Shown here: positions 1 through 9,600 of the stretch, in pieces
How the letters are laid out: every line of letters begins with the position of its first letter
How positions within the stretch are numbered: the first letter of the stretch is position 1
DNA from: Osmia lignaria lignaria
Lineage: Eukaryota > Arthropoda > Insecta > Hymenoptera > Megachilidae
NCBI RefSeq assembly: GCF_051020975.1
Contig: NW_027478159.1
Span: 19,918,501-19,982,500, forward strand
Length of the DNA stretch: 64,000 nt
Reading direction: 5' to 3'
The notes under the pieces: model-generated
Told to the model about the DNA's origin: nothing
What the model saw: only the letters and a program-made list of their open reading frames with translations
Databases searched by the model: none
Program-made: the position numbers and the translations under genes

Positions 1-120
1 TCTCGATATATCTCGAAAACTACGCTTCTGATCAAAAAATATCATAGAACATAAATTGTAGGAAACATAATTCTCTACAAAAAAGGTCTCTTAAGATTTT
101 GCCATAGCTCGCTTCGTTTC
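1..120 (+). repeat. Partial monomer at left window edge
   Basis: This is the right-hand 120 bp of a monomer, from the tctcgatatatctcg region through the A-tracts to cgcttcgtttc. It has a ttaagatttt variant (91-100) in place of ttaacatttt. The same variant is at 5568-5577, which ties this edge to the second copy of the 17-monomer segment. It shows that the array continues to the left of the window. Confidence 0.95.
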
Positions 121-130
121 CGAGATATTT

Positions 131-270
131 GCAGATTTATCTCAAGGGAAGGGGCCTAACGGACATATTTCGAGATATTTCTTCTTCTTGTTGTTCTTCT
201 TCTGCACAGCTAAGCTGGAAGTGGCATGTGCAGCTCGCAATAGTGCAGAGTTATCTCAAAGAAAGGGGCC
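131..270 (+). repeat. Internal direct duplication R1/R2 inside the monomer
   Basis: Bases 131-156 and 245-270 are 26-base boxes that match at 23 of 26 positions (differences at box positions 6, 16 and 18). Both begin gcaga, contain ttatctcaa and end aaggggcc. Their spacing is 114 bp, and the pair recurs in every monomer. Together with cgagatattt at 121 and 171, and the related tctcga element near 333, this suggests that the 322 bp monomer grew from shorter related segments. 322/3 is about 107, close to but not equal to the 114 bp spacing, so a clean trimer origin is not demonstrated. Confidence 0.8.
178..203 (+). repeat. TTC-rich pyrimidine tract (one per monomer)
   Basis: This 26-base stretch is tttcttcttctt, g, tt, g, ttcttcttct: all pyrimidine on the plus strand except two G. 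It recurs in each monomer, giving about 199 regularly spaced tracts all on the same strand. Small variants mark subfamilies: tcttctgcttg (19770, 20736 and 21380 monomers), ttctgcttc (2061, 7536, 13975), ttcttgctctg (23312, 24922, 28464, 30718), ttgtccttc (44887, 47141, 49073, 51327) and tctccttcttg (26854, 36193, 38448, 39736). It is a (TTC)n-like seed; no long pure microsatellite has grown from it. Confidence 0.85.
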
Positions 271-310
271 ACGGTGTTTCTGTATCTCTATTATGTTGGT
301 GCGGCTTCGG

Positions 311-422
311 AACTTTTAAATATCTTGATATATCTCGAGAACTGCCCATCTGGTCAAAAAATATCATAGAACATAAAAAGTAGGAAGCTTAATTCTCTAC
401 AAAAAAGGTCTCTTAACATTTT
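311..422 (+). other. AT-rich segment with spaced A-tracts
   Basis: This part of the monomer holds tttt and A-tracts of 6, 5 and 6 bases starting at 356, 375 and 401, then tttt at 419-422. Spacings of 19 and 26 bp are near two to two and a half helical turns, so some intrinsic curvature is plausible but not shown. The A5 tract is split into two forms: acataaaaag (tail type II) and acataaattg (tail type I). A possible bend is inferred from spacing alone. Confidence 0.5.
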
Positions 423-558
423 GCCATAGCTCGCTTCGTTTCCGAGATATTTGCCGATTTATCTCAAGGGAAGGGGCCTGACGGACATATTTCGAGATAT
501 TTCTTCTTCTTGTTGTTCTTCTTCTGCACAGCTAAGCTGGAAGTGGCATTTGCGGCTC

Positions 559-568
559 GCACTAGTGC
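559..568. other. 10 bp perfect palindrome gcactagtgc (subfamily marker)
   Basis: The palindrome occurs where the variable site reads ctcgcactagtgcag. Other monomers read ctcgcaatagtgcag and lose the symmetry. It is usually linked to catttgcggctcgc just upstream. It contains an SpeI site (actagt) and so splits the array into cut and uncut subfamilies. Any function is unknown; its main value is as a marker of subfamily. Confidence 0.75.
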
Positions 569-765
569 AGAGTTATCTCAAAGAAAGGGGCCACGGTGAT
601 TCTGTATCTCTATTATGTTGGTGCGGCATCGGAACTTTTAAATATCTCGATATATCTCGAAAACTACGCTTCTGATCAAAAAATATCATAGAACATAAAT
701 TGTAGGAAACATAATTCTCTACAAAAAAGGTCTCTTAACATTTTGCCATAGCTCGCTTCGTTTCC

Positions 766-787
766 GAGATATTTGCAGATATATCTC
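766..787 (+). other. Inverted repeat gagatat / atatctc, 8-base loop
   Basis: In monomers carrying the gcagatatatctc variant of box R1, bases 766-772 (gagatat) and 781-787 (atatctc) form a perfect 7 bp stem around ttgcagat. Monomers with gcagatttatctc have one mismatch in the stem. The same arrangement is at 1095, 1739, 6248, 6570, 10111 and many later monomers. A cruciform or protein-bound dyad is possible, but no known recognition site is identified. Confidence 0.6.
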
Positions 788-3700
788 AAGGGAAGGGGCC
801 TGACGGACATATTTCGAGATATTTCTTCTTCTTGTTGTTCTTCTTCTGCACAGCTAAGCTGGAAGTGGCATTTACAGCTCGCAATAGTGCAGAGTTATCT
901 CAAAGAAAGGGGCCACGGTGATTCTGTATCTCTATTATGTTGGTGCGGCATCGGAACTTTTAAATATCTCGATATATCTCGAAAACTACGCTTCTGATCA
1001 AAAAATATCATAGAACATAAATTGTAGGAAACATAATTCTCTACAAAAAAGGTCTCTTAACATTTTGCCATAGCTCGCTTCGTTTCCGAGATATTTGCAG
1101 ATATATCTCAAGGGAAGGGGCCTGACGGACATATTTCGAGATATTTCTTCTTCTTGTTGTTCTTCTTCTGCACAGCTAAGCTGGAAGTGGCATTTACAGC
1201 TCGCAATAGTGCAGAGTTATCTCAAAGAAAGGGGCCACGGTGTTTCTGTATCTCTATTATGTTGGTGCGGCTTCGGAACTTTTAAATATCTTGATATATC
1301 TCGAGAACTACGCATCTGATCAAAAAATATCATAGAACATAAAAAGTAGGAAACTTAATTCTCTACAAAAAAGGTCTCTTAACATTTTGCCATAGCTCTC
1401 TTCGTTTCCGAGATATTTCCAGATTTATCTCAAGGGAAGGGGCCTGACGGACATATTTCGAGATATTTCTTCTTCTTGTTGTTCTTCTTCTGCACAGCTA
1501 CGCTGGAAGTGGCATTTGCAGCTCGCAATAGTGCAGAGTTATCTCAAAGAAAGGGGCCACGGTGTTTCTGTATCTCTATTATGTTGGTGCGGCTTCGGAA
1601 CTTTTAAATATCTTGATATATCTCGAGAACTACGCATCTGATCAAAAAATATCATAGAACATAAATTGTAGGAAACATAATTCTCTACAAAAAAGGTCTC
1701 TTAACATTTTGCCATAGCTCGCTTCGTTTCCGAGATATTTGCAGATATATCTCAAGGGAAGGGGCCTGACGGACATATTTCGAGATATTTCTTCTTCTTG
1801 TTGTTCTTCTTCTGCACAGCTAAGCTGGAAGTGGCATTTACAGCTCGCAATAGTGCAGAGTTATCTCAAAGAAAGGGGCCACGGTGTTTCTGTATCTCTA
1901 TTATGTTGGTGCGGCTTCGGAACTTTTAAATATCTTGATATATCTCGAGAACTACGCATCTGATCAAAAAATATCATAGAACATAAAAAGTAGGAAACTT
2001 AATTCTCTACAAAAAAGGTCTCTTAACATTTTGCCATAGCTCTCTTCGTTTCCGAGATATTTCCAGATTTATCTCAAGGGAAGGGGCCTAACGGACATAT
2101 TTCGAGATATTTCTGCTTCTTGTTGTTCTTCTTCTGCACAGCTAAACTGGAAGTGGCATTTCCAGCTCGCACTAGTGCAGCGTTATCTCAAAGAAAGGGG
2201 CCACGGTGTTTCTGTATCTCTATTATGTTGGTGCGGCTTCGTAACTTTTAAATATCTCGATATATCTCGAAAACTACGCTTCTGATCAAAAAATATCATA
2301 GAACATAAATTGTAGGAAACATAATTCTCTACAAAAAAGGTCTCTTAACATTTTGCCATAGCTCGCTTCGTTTCCGAGATATTTGCAGATTCAGCTCAAA
2401 GGAACTGGCCTGACGGACATATTTCGAGATATTTCTTCTTCTTGTTGTTCTTCCTCTGCACAGCTAAGCTGGAAGTGGCATTTGCAGCTCGCAATAGTGC
2501 AGAGTTATCTCAAAGAAAGGGGCCACGGTGTTTCTGTATCTCTATTATGTTGGTGCGGCTTCGGAACTTTTAAATATCTTGATATATCTCGAGAACTACC
2601 CATCTGATCAAAAAATATCATAGAACATAAAAAGTAGGAAACTTAATTCTCTACAAAAAAGGTCTCTTAACATTTTGCCATAGCTCGCTTCGTTTCCGAG
2701 ATATTTGCACATTTATCTCAAGGAAAGGGGCCTAACGGACATATTTCGAGATATTTCTTCTTCTTGTTGTTCTTCTTCTGCACAGCTTAACTGGAAGTGG
2801 CATTTCCAGCTCGCAATAGTGCAGAGTTATCTCAAAGAGAGGGGCCACGGTGTTTCTGTATCTCTATTATGTTGGTGCGGCTTCGGAACTTTTAAATATC
2901 TTGATATATCTCGAGAACTACGCATCTGATCAAAAAATATCATAGAACATAAATTGTAGGAAACATAATTTTCTACAAAAAACGTCTCTTAACATTTTGC
3001 CATAGCTCGCTTCGTTTCCGAGATATTTGCAGATTCAGCTCAAAGGAACTGGCCTGACGGACATATTTCGAGATATTTCTTCTTCTTGTTGTTCTTCCTC
3101 TGCACAGCTAAGCTGGAAGTGGCATTTGCACCTCGCAATAGTGCAGAGTTATCTCAAAGAAAGGGGCCACGGTGTTTCTGTATCTCTATTATGTTGGTGC
3201 GGCTTCGGAACTTTTAAATATCTCGATATATCTCGAAAACTACGCTTCTGATCAAAAAATATCATAGAACATAAATTGTAGGAAACATAATTCTCTACAA
3301 AAAAGGTCTCTTAACATTTTGCCATAGCTCGCTTCGTTTCCGAGATATTTGCAGATTTATCTCAAGGGAAGGGGCCTAACGGACATATTTCGAGATATTT
3401 CTTCTTCTTGTTGTTCTTCTTCTGCACAGCTAAGCTGGAAGTGGCATGTGCAGCTCGCAATAGTGCAGAGTTATCTCAAAGAAAGGGGCCACGGTGTTTC
3501 TGTATCTCTATTATGTTGGTGCGGCTTCGGAACTTTTAAATATCTTGATATATCTCGAGAACTGCCCATCTGGTCAAAAAATATCATAGAACATAAAAAG
3601 TAGGAAACTTAATTCTCTACAAAAAAGGTCTCTTAACATTTTGCCATAGCTCGCTTCGTTTCCGAGATATTTGCAGATTTATCTCAAGGGAAGGGGCCTG

Positions 3701-5230
3701 ACGGACATATTTCGAGATATTTCTTCTTCTTGTTGTTCTTCTTCTGCACAGCTAAGCTGGAAGTGGCATTTGCGGCTCGCACTAGTGCAGAGTTATCTCA
3801 AAGAAAGGGGCCACGGTGTTTCTGTATCTCTATTATGTTGCTGCGGCTTCGGAACTTTTAAATATCTCGATATATCTCGAAAACTACGCTTCTGATCAAA
3901 AAATATCATAGAACATAAATTGTAGGAAACATAATTCTCTACAAAAAAGGTCTCTCAACATTTTGCCATAGCTCACTTCGTTTCCGAGATATTTGCAGAT
4001 ATATCTCAAGGGAAGGGGCCTGACGGACATATTTCGAGATATTTCTTCTTCTTGTTGTTCTTCTTCTGCACAGCTAAGCTGGAAGTGGCATTTCCAGCTC
4101 GCAATAGTGCAGAGTTATCTCAAAGAAAGGGGCCACGGTGTTTCTGTATCTCCATTATGTTGGTGCGGCTTCGGAACTTTTAAATATCTTGATATATCTC
4201 GAGAACTACGCATCTGATCAAAAAATATCATAGAACATAAAAAGTAGGAAACTTAATTCTCTACAAAAAAGGTCTCTTAACATTTTGCCATAGCTCTCTT
4301 CGTTTCCGAGATATTTCCAGATTTATCTCAAGGGAAGGGGCCTGACGGACATATTTCGAGATATTTCTTCTTCTTGTTGTTCTTCTTCTGCACAGCTACG
4401 CTGGAAGTGGCATTTGCAGCTCGCAATAGTGCAGAGTTATCTCAAAGAAAGGGGCCACGGTGTTTCTGTATCTCTATTATGTTGGTGCGGCTTCGGAACT
4501 TTTAAATATCTTGATATATCTCGAGAACTACGCATCTGATCAAAAAATATCATAGAACATAAAAAGTAGGAAACTTAATTCTCTAGAAAAAAGGTCTCTT
4601 AACATTTTGCCATAGCTCGCTTCGTTTCCGAGATATTTGCACATATATCTCAAGGGAAGGGGCCTAACGGACATATTTCGAGATATTTCTTCTTCTTGTT
4701 GTTCTTCTTCTGCACAGCTAAACTGGAAGTGGCATTTCCAGCTCGCAATAGTGCAGTGTTATCACAAAGAGAGGGGCCACGGTGTTTCTGTATCTCTATT
4801 ATGTTGGTGCGGCATCGGAACTTTTAAATATCTTGATATATCTCGAGAACTACGCTTCTGATCAAAAAATATCATAGAACATAAATTGTAGGAAACATAA
4901 TTCTCTACAAAAAACGTCTCTTAACATTTTGCCATAGCTCGCTTCGTTTCCGAGATATTTGCAGATTCAGCTCAAAGGAACTGGCCTGACGGACATATTT
5001 CGAGATATTTCTTCTTCTTGTTGTTCTTCCTCTGCACAGCTAAGCTGGAAGTGGCATTTGCGGCTCGCACTAGTGCAGAGTTATCTCAAAGAAAGGGGCC
5101 ACGGTGTTTCTGTATCTCTATTATGTTGGTGCGGCTTCGGAACTTTTAAATATCTCGATATATCTCGAAAACTACGCTTCTGATCAAAAAATATCATAGA
5201 ACATAAATTGTAGGAAACATAATTCTCTAC

Positions 5231-5237
5231 AAAAAAA
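5231..5237 (+). other. +1 A in homopolymer (323 bp monomer)
   Basis: The A-tract before cgtctc has seven A here; other monomers have six. This makes the monomer from 4951 to 5273 one base longer and accounts for the extra base in the 5475 bp offset of the 17-monomer duplication. A sequencing homopolymer error is an alternative. Confidence 0.85.
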
Positions 5238-5475
5238 CGTCTCTTAACATTTTGCCATAGCTCGCTTCGTTTCCGAGATATTTGCAGATTCAGCTCAAAG
5301 GAACTGGCCTGACGGACATATTTCGAGATATTTCTTCTTCTTGTTGTTCTTCCTCTGCACAGCTAAGCTGGAAGTGGCATTTGCACCTCGCAATAGTGCA
5401 GAGTTATCTCAAAGAAAGGGGCCACGGTGTTTCTGTATCTCTATTATGTTGGTGCGGCTTCGGAACTTTTAAATA

Positions 5476-8400
5476 TCTCGATATATCTCGAAAACTACGC
5501 TTCTGATCAAAAAATATCATAGAACATAAATTGTAGGAAACATAATTCTCTACAAAAAAGGTCTCTTAAGATTTTGCCATAGCTCGCTTCGTTTCCGAGA
5601 TATTTGCAGATTTATCTCAAGGGAAGGGGCCTAACGGACATATTTCGAGATATTTCTTCTTCTTGTTGTTCTTCTTCTGCACAGCTAAGCTGGAAGTGGC
5701 ATGTGCAGCTCGCAATAGTGCAGAGTTATCTCAAAGAAAGGGGCCACGGTGTTTCTGTATCTCTATTATGTTGGTGCGGCTTCGGAACTTTTAAATATCT
5801 TGATATATCTCGAGAACTGCCCATCTGGTCAAAAAATATCATAGAACATAAAAAGTAGGAAACTTAATTCTCTACAAAAAAGGTCTCTTAACATTTTGCC
5901 ATAGCTCGCTTCGTTTCCGAGATATTTGCCGATTTATCTCAAGGGAAGGGGCCTGACGGACATATTTCGAGATATTTCTTCTTCTTGTTGTTCTTCTTCT
6001 GCACAGCTAAGCTGGAAGTGGCATTTGCGGCTCGCACTAGTGCAGAGTTATCTCAAAGAAAGGGGCCACGGTGATTCTGTATCTCTATTATGTTGGTGCG
6101 GCATCGGAACTTTTAAATATCTCGATATATCTCGAAAACTACGCTTCTGATCAAAAAATATCATAGAACATAAATTGTAGGAAACATAATTCTCTACAAA
6201 AAAGGTCTCTTAACATTTTGCCATAGCTCGCTTCGTTTCCGAGATATTTGCAGATATATCTCAAGGGAAGGGGCCTGACGGACATATTTCGAGATATTTC
6301 TTCTTCTTGTTGTTCTTCTTCTGCACAGCTAAGCTGGAAGTGGCATTTACAGCTCGCAATAGTGCAGAGTTATCTCAAAGAAAGGGGCCACGGTGATTCT
6401 GTATCTCTATTATGTTGGTGCGGCATCGGAACTTTTAAATATCTCGATATATCTCGAAAACTACGCTTCTGATCAAAAAATATCATAGAACATAAATTGT
6501 AGGAAACATAATTCTCTACAAAAAAGGTCTCTTAACATTTTGCCATAGCTCGCTTCGTTTCCGAGATATTTGCAGATATATCTCAAGGGAAGGGGCCTGA
6601 CGGACATATTTCGAGATATTTCTTCTTCTTGTTGTTCTTCTTCTGCACAGCTAAGCTGGAAGTGGCATTTACAGCTCGCAATAGTGCAGAGTTATCTCAA
6701 AGAAAGGGGCCACGGTGTTTCTGTATCTCTATTATGTTGGTGCGGCTTCGGAACTTTTAAATATCTTGATATATCTCGAGAACTACGCATCTGATCAAAA
6801 AATATCATAGAACATAAAAAGTAGGAAACTTAATTCTCTACAAAAAAGGTCTCTTAACATTTTGCCATAGCTCTCTTCGTTTCCGAGATATTTCCAGATT
6901 TATCTCAAGGGAAGGGGCCTGACGGACATATTTCGAGATATTTCTTCTTCTTGTTGTTCTTCTTCTGCACAGCTACGCTGGAAGTGGCATTTGCAGCTCG
7001 CAATAGTGCAGAGTTATCTCAAAGAAAGGGGCCACGGTGTTTCTGTATCTCTATTATGTTGGTGCGGCTTCGGAACTTTTAAATATCTTGATATATCTCG
7101 AGAACTACGCATCTGATCAAAAAATATCATAGAACATAAATTGTAGGAAACATAATTCTCTACAAAAAAGGTCTCTTAACATTTTGCCATAGCTCGCTTC
7201 GTTTCCGAGATATTTGCAGATATATCTCAAGGGAAGGGGCCTGACGGACATATTTCGAGATATTTCTTCTTCTTGTTGTTCTTCTTCTGCACAGCTAAGC
7301 TGGAAGTGGCATTTACAGCTCGCAATAGTGCAGAGTTATCTCAAAGAAAGGGGCCACGGTGTTTCTGTATCTCTATTATGTTGGTGCGGCTTCGGAACTT
7401 TTAAATATCTTGATATATCTCGAGAACTACGCATCTGATCAAAAAATATCATAGAACATAAAAAGTAGGAAACTTAATTCTCTACAAAAAAGGTCTCTTA
7501 ACATTTTGCCATAGCTCTCTTCGTTTCCGAGATATTTCCAGATTTATCTCAAGGGAAGGGGCCTAACGGACATATTTCGAGATATTTCTGCTTCTTGTTG
7601 TTCTTCTTCTGCACAGCTAAACTGGAAGTGGCATTTCCAGCTCGCACTAGTGCAGCGTTATCTCAAAGAAAGGGGCCACGGTGTTTCTGTATCTCTATTA
7701 TGTTGGTGCGGCTTCGTAACTTTTAAATATCTCGATATATCTCGAAAACTACGCTTCTGATCAAAAAATATCATAGAACATAAATTGTAGGAAACATAAT
7801 TCTCTACAAAAAAGGTCTCTTAACATTTTGCCATAGCTCGCTTCGTTTCCGAGATATTTGCAGATTCAGCTCAAAGGAACTGGCCTGACGGAGATATTTC
7901 GAGATATTTCTTCTTCTTGTTGTTCTTCCTCTGCACAGCTAAGCTGGAAGTGGCATTTGCAGCTCGCAATAGTGCAGAGTTATCTCAAAGAAAGGGGCCA
8001 CGGTGTTTCTGTATCTCTATTATGTTGGTGCGGCTTCGGAACTTTTAAATATCTTGATATATCTCGAGAACTACGCATCTGATCAAAAAATATCATAGAA
8101 CATAAAAAGTAGGAAACTTAATTCTCTACAAAAAAGGTCTCTTAACATTTTGCCATAGCTCGCTTCGTTTCCGAGATATTTGCACATTTATCTCAAGGAA
8201 AGGGGCCTAACGGACATATTTCGAGATATTTCTTCTTCTTGTTGTTCTTCTTCTGCACAGCTTAACTGGAAGTGGCATTTCCAGCTCGCAATAGTGCAGA
8301 GTTATCTCAAAGAGAGGGGCCACGGTGTTTCTGTATCTCTATTATGTTGGTGCGGCTTCGGAACTTTTAAATATCTTGATATATCTCGAGAACTACGCAT

Positions 8401-9600
8401 CTGATCAAAAAATATCATAGAACATAAATTGTAGGAAACATAATTCTCTACAAAAAACGTCTCTTAACATTTTGCCATAGCTCGCTTCGTTTCCGAGATA
8501 TTTGCAGATTCAGCTCAAAGGAACTGGCCTGACGGACATATTTCGAGATATTTCTTCTTCTTGTTGTTCTTCCTCTGCACAGCTAAGCTGGAAGTGGCAT
8601 TTGCACCTCGCAATAGTGCAGAGTTATCTCAAAGAAAGGGGCCACGGTGTTTCTGTATCTCTATTATGTTGGTGCGGCTTCGGAACTTTTAAATATCTCG
8701 ATATATCTCGAAAACTACGCTTCTGATCAAAAAATATCATAGAACATAAATTGTAGGAAACATAATTCTCTACAAAAAAGGTCTCTTAACATTTTGCCAT
8801 AGCTCGCTTCGTTTCCGAGATATTTGCAGATTTATCTCAAGGGAAGGGGCCTAACGGACATATTTCGAGATATTTCTTCTTCTTGTTGTTCTTCTTCTGC
8901 ACAGCTAAGCTGGAAGTGGCATGTGCAGCTCGCAATAGTGCAGAGTTATCTCAAAGAAAGGGGCCACGGTGTTTCTGTATCTCTATTATGTTGGTGCGGC
9001 TTCGGAACTTTTAAATATCTTGATATATCTCGAGAACTGCCCATCTGGTCAAAAAATATCATAGAACATAAAAAGTAGGAAACTTAATTCTCTACAAAAA
9101 AGGTCTCTTAACATTTTGCCATAGCTCGCTTCGTTTCCGAGATATTTGCAGATTTATCTCAAGGGAAGGGGCCTGACGGACATATTTCGAGATATTTCTT
9201 CTTCTTGTTGTTCTTCTTCTGCACAGCTAAGCTGGAAGTGGCATTTGCGGCTCGCACTAGTGCAGAGTTATCTCAAAGAAAGGGGCCACGGTGTTTCTGT
9301 ATCTCTATTATGTTGCTGCGGCTCGGAACTTTTAAATATCTCGATATATCTCGAAAACTACGCTTCTGATCAAAAAATATCATAGAACATAAATTGTAGG
9401 AAACATAATTCTCTACAAAAAAGGTCTCTCAACATTTTGCCATAGCTCACTTCGTTTCCGAGATATTTGCAGATATATCTCAAGGGAAGGGGCCTGACGG
9501 ACATATTTCGAGATATTTCTTCTTCTTGTTGTTCTTCTTCTGCACAGCTAAGCTGGAAGTGGCATTTCCAGCTCGCAATAGTGCAGAGTTATCTCAAAGA
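5476..9600 (+). repeat. 17-monomer segment, copy 2 (shorter)
   Basis: This is the second copy of the left-hand segment. It runs parallel to copy 1 for about 12.8 monomers, then diverges inside the 9467 monomer, where aaagaaagg becomes aaagagagg and the tail becomes agaaggtaaaaagtagg. The next monomer (9789) starts gccgattt while its expected partner (4315) has ccagattt, so the copy ends here. The catgtg monomers at 129, 3349, 5604 and 8824 give spacings of 10, 7 and 10 monomers, so the 17-monomer unit can be read as 10 + 7. The very low divergence points to recent amplification. Confidence 0.88.
9322..9323 (+). other. 1 bp deletion (321 bp monomer 9138-9458)
   Basis: The usual gcggcttcgg reads gcggctcgg here. 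The partner monomer in copy 1 (at 3841-3852) retains the T, so the deletion arose after the 17-monomer duplication, or is an error. Confidence 0.85.

Larger units (their letters stand above)
121..442 (+). repeat. Reference satellite monomer (m1) with internal map
   Basis: Used here as the coordinate frame for all monomers. In order: anchor cgagatattt (121-130); box R1, gcagatttatctcaaggg followed by aaggggcc (131-156); second cgagatattt (171-180); TTC-rich pyrimidine tract (178-203); variable site agctaagctgg; variable site catgtgcagctcgc; box R2, a near copy of R1 (245-270); tctattatgttggtgcgg (285-304); gatatatctcgagaac (327-342); three A-tracts (356-361, 375-379, 401-406); and gccatagctcgcttcg (423-438) leading into the next anchor. 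This copy carries the uncommon 'catgtg' and 'ctgcccatctgg' variants. The former recurs at 3349, 5604, 8824 and 25888 monomers; the latter at the first three only. The phase chosen is arbitrary. Confidence 0.95.
1..5475 (+). repeat. 17-monomer segment, copy 1
   Basis: Bases 1 to about 4126 match 5476 to about 9600 in order and phase, at an offset of 5475 bp (17 x 322 + 1). Shared rare markers include ttaagatttt (91/5568), the catgtg monomers (129/5604 and 3349/8824), the ttccag monomers (1417/6892, 2061/7536), cttcgtaactttt (2061/7536), the aagcttaactgg-type monomer (2705/8180) and ttgctgcgg (3671/9146). Differences I noted: 386, 2971, one base in the 2383 monomer (gac/gag), one in its tail (ctaccc/ctacgc), and a 1 bp deletion near 9322. 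Bases 4127-5475 complete the first unit and have no counterpart after 9600. Copy 1 may start further left. Confidence 0.9.

Noticed and set aside
205..318. RNA polymerase III-like boxes (aagctggaagtgg as A box, gcttcggaact as B box, followed by tttt)
   Set aside because: Both match their consensus poorly, and no tRNA or SINE fold is seen around them. The match is at the level expected by chance.
121..442. Hammerhead ribozyme, as found in some satellites
   Set aside because: The core CTGANGA is absent on both strands. The nearest strings (ctgacgg, ctgatca) break conserved positions.
121..442. CENP-B box
   Set aside because: The ttcg occurrences (ttcgtttccg, ttcgagatat, ttcggaactt) lack the required downstream CGGG and spaced A together.
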